Positions 1 to 10,059 of a stretch of DNA of 64,000 bases are shown here, piece after piece. The position numbers and the translations under genes were made by a program. Under the pieces are notes generated by a model. It did no database searches, had not been told where the DNA came from, and was given only the letters and a program-made list of their open reading frames with translations. The number at the start of each line of letters is the position of its first letter. Position 1 is the stretch's first letter. The stretch comes from Apoda limacodes. Its lineage: Eukaryota; Arthropoda; Insecta; Lepidoptera; Limacodidae. Where the stretch lies: the NCBI GenBank assembly GCA_946406115.1, contig OX291544.1:5952001-6016000 (forward strand). Direction: 5' to 3'.

Positions 1-90
1 GATTCTGAGTTATCTTCATCTTTTCGCTTTTTGCCGTGCCGTCTGCAGGGCTGTAACGGCACCGAGCGCACGCGGACTTCCATAGGGTAT
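1..90 (-). CDS. Tet: Tet exon h (partial, runs off left edge)
   Basis: The acceptor CAG is at 93-91 (minus strand) and the exon starts at 90. It completes the AA|A lysine codon left by the previous exon and reads [17 protein letters not shown], then the basic stretch [12 protein letters not shown]. This matches the end of the conserved first half of the TET beta-helix, where vertebrate TETs have a basic, low-complexity insert. The acidic/basic tail here is therefore probably the start of that insert. The exon continues outside the window. Confidence 0.85.
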
Positions 91-3000
91 CTGCAACCAT
101 AGTTTATTTAAACGATTAATAAAATATTATAAACACAATACTTTTAAAAATTGAATAGCTACATACTGAATGCTAAGAGGATTCGGTTGTTATAGAATAG
201 TGATAGCCAATGCGAGCATTTTGACCAAGCTTTTCATACTAAAATTACATCTCAGCTGCTACATCCTTGCTTATATTAAATATTATTATTTTCTTCATAT
301 CCTCAATTTCCGGAATATTCAAAAATATACTACTGACCCCCCGCTTCCCCGTGTAAATTTAAATATTGCAATATACTTATTTTTTAATTTAGTTCGTTAG
401 TTAAGTGGTTTGGCATCAGCCCTAATTTGTGAGTTGCACATAGTAAAAAGCTTTGTACCTATATTATATAGAAATATATACACGACCACTCACTTATCCA
501 GAATATCAAGCGCACCGCTCTTGACTTTTTCTTCGTGGCCAACTGGTGAGCCAAACTCGTCGGTGGTATCGAGCACATAGAGTGGCAGCACGTGCAGCTG
601 CTCGTCGGGGGGAGCGGACAGCGTTCGGTGGCGCGATAGAGTGACCACGGCCGTGCACCCCGTGTTCATGTTGTGAAGGTCACGGTGAGCATGGGCGCAA
701 AAGTCTATGCACGCTGTCACGCCTACATCATGCAAATAGTGGAATAATTTTAAACCTCACTCATAGATTTTGCGTATGAGATAATAGTGAACAGCTTTTG
801 AAATATATCAAAAAACCGTTTTATAAATCAAGGTGTGATAAAGAAAAAAAGAATTTGGTACAAATTCCATTTGGATAAGTGCAACAGATTAAGAGATACA
901 GCTGTGGCTACGCTGACTTATTTTTAAGTTATCATGGAGAAGGCTGACACAAAAAACTTCAAGTCATGCACTAGAAGCGAATAACGCTTTACAGTAGTAC
1001 AAACGAAACGAAGAGATTCTTAATGACAGCACTTTAGGATTGATCATGAATAGCTTACCTGGTTATACATTCTACACTACACACATATCTCTGATAATGG
1101 AGAAACTTACCAGAAAACGGTCGCCCCGGCTTGAAACCCAACCGGCAATCAGACGCTTCCTTCTCAAACTGGCATTGGTTTTCGAACGCCTTCGGCGCCA
1201 AATTCATATACAGTGGACTAAGCAGTGTTGCCAGCACATGCATGCGTTCTTCAATTTCGCTTTCTTCTGTTTTCACCGAAAGTCGGAACTTGCGGACGGT
1301 TTTTGAACGGGCGTATTTGCATCCATTGTAGTACATGGACCAGGAGCAGCCGAAACTGTAAGAAGCGCCACATGTCTCTGGGTCTAAGCCTGTAAATAAA
1401 AGTTATTTTATTACTTTAAATTTGTTAAATTACCCCAATAATTAGATTTAATAAACCTGGTATCAATAATTATTATTTAAAATTCTCATTCTCTTCACTT
1501 TGAAGTAAAGAGTAGGAAGTAACAGAGTGTCTAATATTAAAGGGTAAACAACAGGATTACCTTGACAAGCGCAAGTTCTGTTCTCGTTGGTAGCGCATCG
1601 GCGGGTAGTCGGTAGGCCGTAGCGGTTGAGTTTATGCGTAAGTAGCGAGTAGTCGACGTCCGCTTCGGACTGTGGGATGCCCTCCCACGCCACGAGGCAC
1701 ACCACGATCCAGGAGGTAGCGCACGAGTGCCCCGATCGGCACTTCACCACCACCAATACTTTCTCCGTGTAATTTGCACGTCTTATAACCTGGAACACAC
1801 AAATAATTGTTTAATGTCGTGTGCTCATTAATTATTCATCGATGTGAATAAATATTTGCAAAGCTGCAGGTCAGAAAGTTAACCTTGAGCCAGCACTTGA
1901 ACCTGCAACTATATACTGCGCTACTAATTGAGCTATCATGGCACAAATCTGGCCAATGAAATTCTCGTGCTGATCGAGATAATGTCGAATTCGAGATATG
2001 TTTAGTTGATTTACTCATGGCTTCAGATTAGATTATCTCTATCAGCAATAGAATCAGGCCCATGAAATACGCTCGTTTGGAACGTCACAAACAACTACTA
2101 CTACGACTTATAAAGTCCTAGTACATCTACAAACATTAACAAAAATCTTAATAGAAGTAAGAAATATGTACCTACATTATAAATATGAATACATAGATTC
2201 AAAGCGTATATAGCGAGGGATTCAAAGTACGTTGTTTGAGGTCAAATAATTTTGGTACCTTGTGCTCTGCTTTTCATCTCCCTCTATGACAAAAATAAAT
2301 AAAGGATGCTTTTAGTAGTGACGAATATATATGTATATTTACATAAATAAATTACAAATTTATATTTCTCTCGGTTATGTTTGGTAGTAAATTGTTTATG
2401 ACAATTTCTGCGTTTAATTTTAGACTTTCTAGTGTTAATATTTCACTTTCACTGCTATAACTCATCTTTTATTAATTTGTGTAAATCAAATTTAAATTGT
2501 CTTAAATATTTTGATAAAAATTAATAAAAAAACGAATAAGAAGATCCCGCGTTTTTTTTAGTTGGTTAAGTGATGCCGCGTCGGCAATAGCGCTTTTTAT
2601 TACCGGCCAGTACTTTATCCAAGCAAATTGTGTTAAAACTTTTTAATTAAATAGTGGTCCAAATTCAAAAGTAATTTCTTCATTGTTATTGGGGTGCGCC
2701 GAAATGACCCATTTTGCTCGTGCTTATCGAAGAACCCATCGCCTCTTTTCGAATAGATGGGACGAAAATTATCTTTCTTCGTTTGTGATTCCCTAAAGAT
2801 TAATAAAGACTTCGAAGAAAACATATCATAAATGCCATACCATATCAATGTTAAATAATATTTTCACACAAAAATGCAGACAAGAGATTAACTTTAAGCC
2901 AGGTCTGCAACAACCATTGATATAGCATTTATGATATGTTTTCTTTAAATACTAACCGTCAGGGAGTCTCAAACGAAAAAAGATTACTTTTATGTATCTA

Positions 3001-6000
3001 TTAATTCTATGATGATATATGTATTTTTAAGTTTGATGTACTAAGACTTTATAAGTCCCTCGTATTGCGACATTAATTATCCAATTTATCTTAGACCTAC
3101 AATAAAGATATAAAAGATAGCGCATCGGCATCAAAAAATATGCAATACTTATAAATACGAAACGCCAACATTTGCTTTAACAGTAAGTTGATCGAGAATT
3201 CGGAGCTTCATTTCTTCAGTAAGACTTCAATAGGTCAGGTTGGGCTGTGTTGGCCATAAAACACTGCGATATTTGGATGCAGCCGCGTCGCTCGGATATT
3301 ATTTACAAGCATTAAGTAATAAGTTTGAAATACTGGTGACGTAGAATAAATCTTTAAATAAAGTTTATAATTTTGGGATCCATACACTCACCCACTTAGC
3401 CATTGGACAGCCTTGTGCCGTTTTCCCCTCTTTGCCTGTGTAACAGATTTTCTCTATTCGTAACTCTTTTCCTGAGAGACCGGTACGAGCTTCAAGGTCT
3501 TTTCTAAGTTCTGCTAAAGTAGCCGCTGCCCCTAAAAATGTCATAGGCTTTTTTAACATTGTAGATCTAGTATAGAACTTATTAAGAAAAATAATCGTCA
3601 CTTAAAAAGAATGAAAGGCTGCCGAAATTATGTGATACCAGTTTTTCTAATTACGGTATATATACGAACTTCACCTAAGACAACTTACCTAAATGAGTAT
3701 AGTAACTGCCAGGTTCAGGAGGATTTTTATCAGATGGAAAACAATTGCAGTCAGGCACTTCAGTTCTAGAATTGTTTTTTAACCGTTCTAAATTATCAAG
3801 ATATTCTTTAGAATAATTGAATTGATTTTCTTTAATTACTTTAGTAGGATCTGGTGTTGTAGTAGATGACTTTCCTTTTTTAGCGTCAGCTTTATCGGAA
3901 TCTGGATCTTCGTCTAGAATTTCATCTTTTGTTTGGAATCCAGGACAAGCACCGTCCCTTAAGTGTTCTGGGGGAGGTTTTTTGGTAGATCCTTGACGAC
4001 AACATGAGTATCCGATTTCATTTTTAAAAGCTGCCGGGCCACCATCTCCAGAAAATACATAAGGTTCACTTCTTGGAGGGTGACTGTAATTTATATTTTT
4101 ATAAATTTTATGTCCAGGAGGAGAGTGCTCTGATTTTATTTGTTCAATATAGAAAGGTGGTTTAGGTTCATTTGGAGTGACTCTTTCAGCATTACTTCGT
4201 TTTGTTTCTTTTTTTTCATTTGATTCTATATCGTTATGATTTCTAAATATTTTCTGGAATTCTACACCATCCTGAGTTCGAGGTATTTGTGTGTAAATTT
4301 CTTTTACATCCTGTCTTCTTTCATAACCAAAATTATGGAAATTTGGGTAGTTCTGTTGTTTAGGACCAAAATTTTCTTGTTTAATTGTGGATATAGGTGG
4401 TAACATAGTACTATGTTGTGGCTTACCTATAATACCGTTAGGATAGTCTCTGTAGGAATTATTTGTTGTTATTTCGTTTGGTTTTGAGTAAATATTCATA
4501 TTGTGTCCTATTATTCTAGGAGATTCAACTTTTAGTAACCTTACATCTTTTGGAGATTGATAAAGATCAGGAATTTCTACTTTTGGGATTAAAGGTGCTG
4601 ACGGATGCCTTATTTTAGCGTCAAAATGTTCCCGTTCATAACTTTTAGAATGTGGGTTAGTATTTCGCGCTAAAGCAATATTTTGTTGGTTTATTTCCGA
4701 TACTGGTCCAATGAGCATTTTTGACTGAAAGTCTTTACTATCCTGTTGACTAAAACTTAAACTATCATTACTATAAACTTCTGCATATTTTTGCGCTTCA
4801 TATATACTTTGTGAACCATGTTGTCCCCGCATTTCTGCATACGATGGTAATTTTTGAGGTGTTTTAGGTAAACTTCTGGTTGAAGCGTATCTATCATAAT
4901 CTTTCGGGACTTCTGTCCCCCCCTCCCATACGTGGTGGCCACCACCTCCGAATTCACTCATACCGTAGGCATGGGTGTTTTGTGTATAATTACCAGCGAC
5001 AGTGTAACCTTGTTCGCTTAAACGGTAATTATCTCGGAGATGGTGGCTATACGATAAAAAATGACCGGTAGTATTTCTATCATCACTGACGGAGACTAAT
5101 CCGGCTTTTCTATCTTCGAGTGCCCGAGGCGGGCCTTCTCCTGGGTCTCCTTTGTCAGGTGGAGTGTTCGTACCATCACGTATATGATTTTGTTTATTTA
5201 ATATCATAGTTTTCAGTCTCGAGTTCAAGTTTACCCTGTCCGATTGCGAAAACATTTGCTGTTCAGAGTCTTCTTGCCTCTGTTGGTGTGACTGCTGATT
5301 TTGCATTTGATTTTGATGGTTTTGTAACTGTTGTTGATTTTGAAGCTGCTGTTGTTGTTGGCTTTGAAGTTGCTGTTGCTGGTTTTGCATTTGTTGTTGT
5401 TGACTTTGTAACTGTTGCTGATTTTGTAATTGTTGCTGTTGGTTTTGTATCTGTTGTTGATTTTGAATCTGTTGTTGATTTTGGATCTGCTGTTGATTTT
5501 GGATTTGTTGTTGCTGTTGATTTTGTAGTCTTTGATTGTGCTGCCACTGACGTTGTTGCCAGTCATTTTGGTTTTGTGCTTGGACGTTTTCTCTGTACTG
5601 TTGGTGTCCACTATTGTAGCCGCCTGGATACCCGCTACAATCGAGTGAAGCTCGCGGACCGTTGCTCCCCTGCAGGTATCCAGGCTCGGCGTTTCCCGAA
5701 TTTTGTCCGTTAGGTGTACTTTGTTCTTGTCTCTCACCTTCATTATTTGAATCTCCAGTCCCATTTTCACCGTTGGTGAATTCATCTGTTTGATCTGTAT
5801 TATAATCAGTACGGTCATAATTCTGTTGACTGACTGTGTACACTGGTGCCGCAGATGTCGGTACAGAATTTTGGTAGGAAGCGGCCGAAGCCGGTCTAGA
5901 ATCGTTCCCAGCCGTTGATCCAGGGGTAGGGGCTTGTTGTGCGTACTGCTGTTGATATTCTGTAGTGTAATGTGGTGCTCTCGGAGATGGGACAGGAGTG

Positions 6001-9000
6001 TATGCTCCTCGGTTAGACGGAGGTCGCTGAGATGGTACTGACTGAATTCCTGCTTGGTAATAAGTGTTATTTGTAACGTCGAACGTTGTAGCTACGTTTT
6101 GGACGGTGTATGTGGTATTGGCTTGATAATGGGGTGATGTTGCGTAGGCTGCATGATTTCCTTGGTAATCTAAGGTAGTCTGTCCAGTCTGCGTGGGGAG
6201 CTGCTGTATAAATTGGTTCTGCCAGCCTGCAAACAGATGAAGACGATCAAAAGAAGAATAGACATAGATGCAAATATATGTAAGGATACAAATAGACATA
6301 AGATTAGTTCAACTAACCTTGTGATGGATCTGTTTGCCATGTGGTGGGAAACCTGTTGGGGTCTCCAGCGTAAAACGGCATTGGGGCCTGTAACGGAAAT
6401 AAATACACTTTATGTTAAAACATTTTTAACAAACATTACGAAAATTCTAGGTCTAGCAAGTTTACGAAGCAATTTTATAGATGTTGAAAAAGGTCATCCT
6501 TATTTTGTCACTATTATTACAATTGTAAACAGAGACCCAACTTATATAACACTGATAATGTGATTCATTCGGCAGAAGAAAAGGAAAGTGCTTTAGAAGA
6601 AAGCGAAGTTACAGATTATACAAGTGTTTAACTACCATTGGGGTCTATACCGACCGCCTCGTAAAGACTATGAAGTACAATGGGCAGCAATCGCGGTCGA
6701 GGTTACATAAGGACCTCGCACATTGTTTGTATCATTACAACGCTCGTGAGAACCGCCCTAATGTAATCATACGTTGACCGAGGTCGGCAAACTGTGATGA
6801 CATGTAAGAGTAAGTAAACAATCGGGCTTGGTCTTTGGAAACTTTGCTCATTTGCTAAACATAATGAAGTAAGAAGAATAACACAATATTACGTACAACT
6901 GTTATTTAACAGTGTGTTTAACAACCTACTGAAATACAACGATGTTTGCCTTCTTTTTTTTGGGACAATTAATATTTGTGAAACAGCTGTTTTTATACTA
7001 TATAATAACAGCCGCTACTGTTTTCATAATGTATATAACCAAATAACAACAGCTGTTTCATTGATATTGGACTTTTTCATGTGTTTATCAATTTATAACT
7101 TTTAAAAAAACAATGGAACCACAGAAATCCAATTAGCTAATAAAATCTGTAAAATCGAAAGTATGTCATGTTATATCAGTCTTTCACGCACGACATTATA
7201 ACGCCAAAAGTGTTGGTTATAGATATCAAGAGTTACGAATGTCACCTGAAAGCTGACTTCGAAAAGTCTCTCAAGTGCCTGTGAAATTTGAAACAAAAAT
7301 GCAAAATTTCGGTTTTAGATCTTGAGTAAAGGTACTTGCATAAGTTTTATTTTATTGACCGAGCCTGGAGTACCTATTCTAGCCATTTCAGAATCGGCTC
7401 CCAGTTCACATTAGTAATTCCTGATATCTATAACTAACACTTTCGGGGATAAATATCGTGCGTCCGTATTACACAACATAGTGGTACGAGTGACACTTAG
7501 TTTTGCATAACAATTAACCATTTTTATCGATGGCATACCTACGTTCCGTATCATGGTGGTAGGCTTGGTCAAGTCTATCTGTCACTGTTTATCTGGCACA
7601 AATAAGGCCGACGATTATGAGCATCCGAATTCTTTCTTACACAACGTAATTTTTTTAATCTATTCATAAGAATGTGTTTTATTATTTTGATGAAATTTCT
7701 TTTAGGGCCCTGTAGCCGAATGGAAGTCGTTAACTTTATAGTTCGTCATGTCTGCCCTTATGTCATAGCCTTATCATTCCGCCATCTTTGCAAGTATACT
7801 GATTTTGAAGGAAGGTTTTTTTATGCAAATAGCCGTACGGTTTTGTGAAAAAAAATATCTTTTCTTTTTTTATGGTCGGCCGTACGTCCGAATAAAAAAG
7901 TGTAACCATTATAGATCACTCGAATGTTGTTTGTCACAGCCAACTTGCTCTGAATTTACTGCAATTAGGTACAAATATAAATTTCTATGAGCTTAACATG
8001 ATTTTGTATCATAAATTAATTAATTTTGAATATGTGTGTCACTTTTGGTGGCAAATAAGAATGTAAAAAAATATTTGCAAACTGCAGGTACCTTGTGACA
8101 TAGGGTCTCAAATTTTTAGAAATATTTTTTATATAAGGACATTGACCATCCCCCCGTATCTCCGAAACTACTGATCCTATAATTAAAAAAAAAAACTGAA
8201 AATAGTTCTTTACTTATAGATAATGGAAAAACCTATAGGAAGTTAATGGTCTTAAAGGTCTACTTTCTTTCTTTTAGTTTTTCTGCGGGGCACATCGAGA
8301 TTGCTGTAAAATGATTTATAATCTACCACCACAAATAAATGAATAGTTTTTAGTTCCAGGCATAGACTGAGTGGAGATCATATAATAATTTGCAAATATT
8401 CGGCGAAAGATAGGATTCCGTAAAAAAGGGAAGATAGAATGTGAAACATAATACCTATTCACGTGTGCTTTAGAAAATCATCGTAGCGCTATAATTTTAT
8501 TAAAATTAATCTCTTTAACAATAAACTCTACAAAAACTCAGGTAAAAATATTTTATTATCTACAGAAGAATATTATTAAATTACCTTTAAGTTGCACAAA
8601 CAAGGTTCAGTTCAGGTATTAAGCGAGTATGTTCGGCAAACAAATTAAATATTACTTTAGGAACTCCCTCGTAGTTTAACTTTGAAAGATTTTAATTTCA
8701 AGTAGAATACCTTTTACAAAGTTTGGTTTTTATGTTTGTGCATGTGTGTGAGTAGCGAAGCCGTCATGTAATTAAAACTTTTCGATGAGATTCCATTTTG
8801 AGACGTAAAATTACGAAATTTCTCTTTGTAACGGTAACGGAATTAGAACAAGTTTGTAAATGAATTATAAACCTACTTATTCCTTTTTTATCTATTTTTT
8901 TTTGTTATTGGATATTTTGACTCTTTGGTCAACTCCACCCACACATCATTCAGCCGAGGGGCTAAAATTCCCACTACAAAATTTGCGTTTCGTGGCCATA

Positions 9001-10059
9001 GTAGCAAGTCGCCTTCTAGTTTCGTCCGTATGTCACAGCTTTACAAATCTGCCGTATTTGCAACGATTTTGATAAATTGTATAAAAAAAATATTTTACAT
9101 ACATTGAATTGGATAAAATTTATTCGATAAAATCGTATTGAAAAAAAAGCTCAAAACAATAACGATACTAGTGCTTTATAAACACTTTTAACAAAAAGTG
9201 TCCTTTATTGTATTTTTTTTAGAATTTTCGTTTCACATCTTTTTAGTGTAATTTTTTTTCCATTTTTTATTTTACTTGCGCTTGACTATTTTATTACAAG
9301 TGTCATATATTTTCGTACTCTCCTTTTAAAGCCCTTATTTTTGATACCCAACGCGAGAGTCTTAAAAAAATTTAGTCCGCACCTTACTTGCCAGCCTTTA
9401 TGCGTCCCCACTGCTGGGGCACGGCTTACCCTCTTAAGCGAGGGTGATTGGGCCATAGTCCACACGCGGGCCCAGTGCGGATTGTGGACTTCACATACGT
9501 CATTTTTTTTTTCTTGACGTATGCAGGTTGCCTCACGATGTTTTCCTTCACCGAAAAGCCAGTGTTGTGAATAAATTAGTCCACACCTTAAAGCGCATAA
9601 AATCCGCCATTTTGATTTTTTAAGAATTTTATGTACACTCTCACAATTGAGACGAATTTAACGATGCTTCTACAGCTAAAATCCATAAAATTGTTTAAGC
9701 TACAAAGAGTGCCAAAGAAATATAAATACATATATACACTTGAAATCAAAACCCTCCTTCTGGCGCAGTTGGGTAAAAATGAACGATATGTTCTTGTATG
9801 TAAGGAAGAGAAGTTTACTGTCATTGCTTTAGATACTGACCATAGGTTGACTAGGGTGTTCTTGCTTCATCCCCGGCGTCGTGGCGGGCGCGGGGCTAGG
9901 GGCAGCGGGCGTGGGGGGCGCGGGACTGGGGGAGGCAGCGGCGGGCACGCCTGGGCTCAGGCCGGGCACACCTGGGCTCAGGCCGGGCACTCCTGGACTC
10001 AAGCCAGGCACACCGGGAGTACCTGGGGTTCCTCCAAGGGGCTTACGACCGCGGTAATT
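1..10059 (-). CDS. Tet: Tet methylcytosine dioxygenase, 3'-truncated by window, 8 exons
   Basis: TET enzymes are Fe(II)/2-oxoglutarate dioxygenases of the nucleus that oxidise 5-methylcytosine in DNA; insect Tet also acts on 6mA or RNA in some reports. Eight minus-strand exons (10059-9841, 6387-6318, 6226-3689, 3531-3392, 1789-1561, 1389-1111, 722-494, 90-1) join with GT-AG introns and matching phases into about 1,264 open codons. Residues 1-942 are low-complexity (Pro/Gly-rich, then Gln-rich). From about residue 925 the TET Cys-rich domain begins (CxC, then SYYTHLG), followed by [37 protein letters not shown] and GRPFSG. The beta-helix starts with [12 protein letters not shown]1171 and D1173 (numbered from the first visible residue) are the expected HxD iron ligands. 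The distal iron His and 2-oxoglutarate-binding Arg lie left of base 1. The start codon and any CXXC finger lie upstream of 10,059 and were not found. Assignment to the family is very secure. Confidence 0.95.
91..493 (-). other. Tet intron g-h
   Basis: This 403-bp AT-rich intron runs from donor GTGAGT (493-488) to acceptor TTGCAG (96-91). I see no repeat, exon or conserved motif in it. Short open frames on the plus strand are chance. Confidence 0.85.
494..722 (-). CDS. Tet: Tet exon g: HxD iron-binding segment
   Basis: This exon encodes the first core strands of the catalytic double-stranded beta-helix. It begins after acceptor GTAG (726-723), completing a glycine split G|GC, and reads [21 protein letters not shown] supplies the first His and Asp iron ligands of TET enzymes. 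[10 protein letters not shown] and DEFGS follow, both strongly conserved in the family. It ends AA|GTGAGT, phase 2. No ligand residue is substituted, so this allele looks catalytically competent as far as the window shows. Confidence 0.95.
723..1110 (-). other. Tet intron f-g
   Basis: A 388-bp AT-rich intron from donor GTAAGT (1110-1105) to the acceptor at 724-723. No repeat or other signal was recognised. Confidence 0.85.
1111..1389 (-). CDS. Tet: Tet exon f: Cys-rich domain, second part
   Basis: The exon starts after acceptor ACAG (1393-1390) and completes the glycine of [12 protein letters not shown]. It reads ...[20 protein letters not shown], then a charged helix ([20 protein letters not shown]), KLAPKAF-like AP.AF, and [14 protein letters not shown]. 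The cysteines of ETCG, FGCSW, YNGC and DCRLG correspond to zinc-binding or structural Cys of the TET Cys-rich domain. It ends G|GTAAGT, phase 1. A start at the internal Met of MYYNGC would be wrong, because the reading continues upstream to the acceptor. Confidence 0.95.
1561..1789 (-). CDS. Tet: Tet exon e: Cys-rich domain, first part
   Basis: The exon starts at phase 0 after acceptor CCAG (1793-1790) with [23 protein letters not shown] follows, corresponding to the GH.C zinc-ligand segment of vertebrate TETs, then AWEGIP, a Y..LT..L.+YG segment, [15 protein letters not shown] and a split glycine. It ends G|GTAATC, phase 1. A 171-bp intron separates it from exon f. The order and spacing of motifs match the family throughout. 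Confidence 0.95.
1857..1960 (-). repeat. tRNA-derived SINE (head plus core)
   Basis: Read on the minus strand, the segment has a tRNA-like Pol III promoter: an A box TAGCTCAATTAGTAGCGC (about 1935-1918) and a B box GGTTCAAGTGC (about 1900-1890) at tRNA-like spacing. A tail GGTTAACTTTCTGACCTGCAG follows in the next 30 bases. No CCA-side acceptor stem pairs with the 5' end, so it is a SINE or tRNA pseudogene, not a working tRNA. Exact ends are uncertain. The tail sequence recurs near 2,880-2,910 and a short piece near 8,070-8,090. Confidence 0.6.
2815..2946. repeat. Inverted repeat, 32-36 nt arms
   Basis: The arms at 2815-2850 and 2915-2946 are complementary apart from one 5-6 nt insertion in the left arm (both contain AACATATCATAAATGC, or its complement, and ATATCAATG). 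About 64 nt lie between them, including a stretch similar to the SINE tail at 1,861-1,895. It could be a MITE remnant or a local inverted duplication; no target duplication was recognised. Confidence 0.65.
3392..3531 (-). CDS. Tet: Tet exon d
   Basis: A 140-bp exon after acceptor TTTTAG (3537-3532). It completes the HLG glycine and reads [46 protein letters not shown]. This is the conserved stretch just after THLG in all TET proteins, including the YTGKEGK and GCP.AKW motifs. It ends at phase 0 before GTGAGT. Confidence 0.95.
3689..6226 (-). CDS. Tet: Tet exon c: large low-complexity exon plus start of Cys-rich domain
   Basis: This 2,538-bp exon starts after acceptor TTTGCAG (6233-6227), completing a split glycine (G)WQNQF, and ends L|G at donor GTAAGT. 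An ATG farther upstream at 6299 is intronic and is not the start. About 845 codons are open. First comes a Tyr/Gln/Ser/Pro-rich region, then a Gln tract (5,270-5,580) built of QNQQ-type units. A charged, disordered region with many PxxP and K.E/KIE-type sites follows. A short Cys segment [20 protein letters not shown] (about 4,012-3,953) resembles the segment that precedes the catalytic domain in insect Tet. The 3' end encodes VPDCNCF...GSYYTHLG, the first CxC of the Cys-rich domain. Long antisense frames over the Gln tract are by-products of the repeat. Confidence 0.93.
5270..5580 (-). repeat. Imperfect CAG/CAA repeat encoding Gln-rich tract in Tet
   Basis: On the coding strand this is an imperfect 12-15-bp tandem repeat of CAA/CAG with interspersed AAT, ATC and CTG codons, giving units such as QNQQQIQ and QNQQQLQ. 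Mixed CAA/CAG codons and regular Asn/Ile/Leu interruptions argue for old expansion and selection rather than a pure, unstable tract. Gln-rich segments in nuclear proteins commonly mediate coactivator contacts or condensates; that role is only inferred here. Confidence 0.85.
6318..6387 (-). CDS. Tet: Tet exon b (70 bp)
   Basis: This short exon lies between acceptor TTACAG (6393-6388) and donor GTTAGT (6317-6312). It reads [20 protein letters not shown] then PSQ and a split glycine that joins exactly to (G)WQNQF of the next exon. The intron after it is only 91 bp. The phases fit and the peptide is non-repetitive and well formed, so I take it as a real exon although its motif is not a named domain. 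Confidence 0.88.
6971..7068. repeat. Inverted repeat around AACAGCTGTT
   Basis: The left arm (6971-6992) and right arm (7048-7068) are complementary over about 21 nt with a few mismatches and share the palindromic core AACAGCTGTT. A third related piece, AACAGCCGCTACTGTT, lies between. The total is 98 bp, AT-rich. It may be a small MITE remnant; no target duplication is evident. Confidence 0.5.
7186..7463. mobile_element. Non-autonomous TIR element (MITE), 278 bp
   Basis: The two ends, 7186-7236 and 7414-7463, are inverted copies of each other over about 50 nt, roughly 80% identical. Both contain ACGCACGA, AAAGTGTT and TTATAGATATCA or their complements. A weaker match may extend each arm outward by about 20 nt with an indel. 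There is no coding capacity inside. The superfamily cannot be assigned because I cannot fix the outermost base or the target duplication. Confidence 0.7.
7695..7800 (-). repeat. Decayed GGTTCCGTA-family repeat
   Basis: AGGGCCCTGTAGCCGAATGG is followed by TTCGTCATGTCTGCCCTTA and TGTCATAGCC. This is the same order, in reverse, as the end of the better-preserved copy at 23,890-24,366. It is heavily mutated. Confidence 0.5.
8930..9080 (-). repeat. Decayed GGTTCCGTA-family repeat
   Basis: It shares GTGGCCATAGTAGCAAGTC and TTCGTCCGTATGTCACAGC-type sequence with the copies at 7.7 kb and 24.2 kb (the 'cgtccgtatgtcacag' block in reverse). The copy is degraded and its ends are unclear. Confidence 0.4.
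9375..9575 (+). repeat. Common lepidopteran dispersed repeat ('CCACTGCTGGGGCAC' type)
   Basis: It contains in order CCCCACTGCTGGGGCACGGC, CTCTTAAGCGAGGGTGATTG, GGGCCATAGTCCACACGCGG, GTGCGGATTGTGGACTTCAC and GCAGGTTGCCTCACGATGTT, then TTTTCCTTCACCG. From memory this block order is a very abundant interspersed repeat of moths and butterflies. It is unusually GC-rich for its surroundings. It lies inside the Tet intron just downstream of exon a. Confidence 0.65.
9841..10059 (-). CDS. Tet: Tet exon a: Pro/Gly-rich, with 7-residue repeats
   Basis: This exon lies between acceptor GTCGCAG (10066-10060), with a pyrimidine-rich tract, and donor GTCAGT (9840-9835). It has 73 codons, phase 0 at both ends. 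It reads [16 protein letters not shown], then three copies of GVPGLSP, then a Pro/Ala/Ser-rich stretch and [10 protein letters not shown]. It splices in frame to APMPFYAG of exon b. The open frame, good splice sites and compatible phase support a Tet exon. The RGRK start could be the edge of an AT-hook-like or post-CXXC basic region, but nothing more can be said. GC content is far above the flanks. Confidence 0.8.
9950..10015 (-). repeat. 21-bp tandem repeat inside Tet exon a
   Basis: Three near-identical 21-bp units (plus-strand CTGGGCTCAGGCCGGGCAC and variants) encode GVPGLSP x 3. The unit is a multiple of three, so copy-number change would keep the frame. Confidence 0.85.

Larger units (their letters stand above)
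1790..3391 (-). other. Tet intron d-e (1.6 kb) with repeats
   Basis: The donor is GTGAGT (3391-3386) and the acceptor CCAG is at 1793-1790. The intron contains a minus-strand tRNA-derived SINE near 1,857-1,960 and a hairpin-forming inverted repeat at 2,815-2,946. The rest is AT-rich DNA without recognised content. Confidence 0.8.
6388..9840 (-). other. Tet intron a-b (3.45 kb) with transposon remains
   Basis: The donor is GTCAGT (9840-9835) and the acceptor TTACAG. Contents: an inverted repeat at 6,971-7,068, a long-TIR element at 7,186-7,463, decayed pieces of the GGTTCCGTA repeat near 7,695-7,800 and 8,930-9,080, and a common lepidopteran dispersed repeat at 9,375-9,575. No further exon was recognised. 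Confidence 0.8.

Noticed and set aside
1880..1945. Functional tRNA gene on the minus strand
   Set aside because: A and B boxes are present but no paired acceptor stem; it fits a SINE head.
5231..5818. Long frames in other phases and antisense over the Gln tract (up to 195 codons)
   Set aside because: They arise from CAA/CAG repeat periodicity. The Tet frame runs through the whole exon with correct splice sites and family motifs.
6227..6299. ATG at 6299 as start of the large Tet frame
   Set aside because: The segment upstream of 6226 is an intron with a good acceptor (TTTGCAG), and exon b joins in phase.
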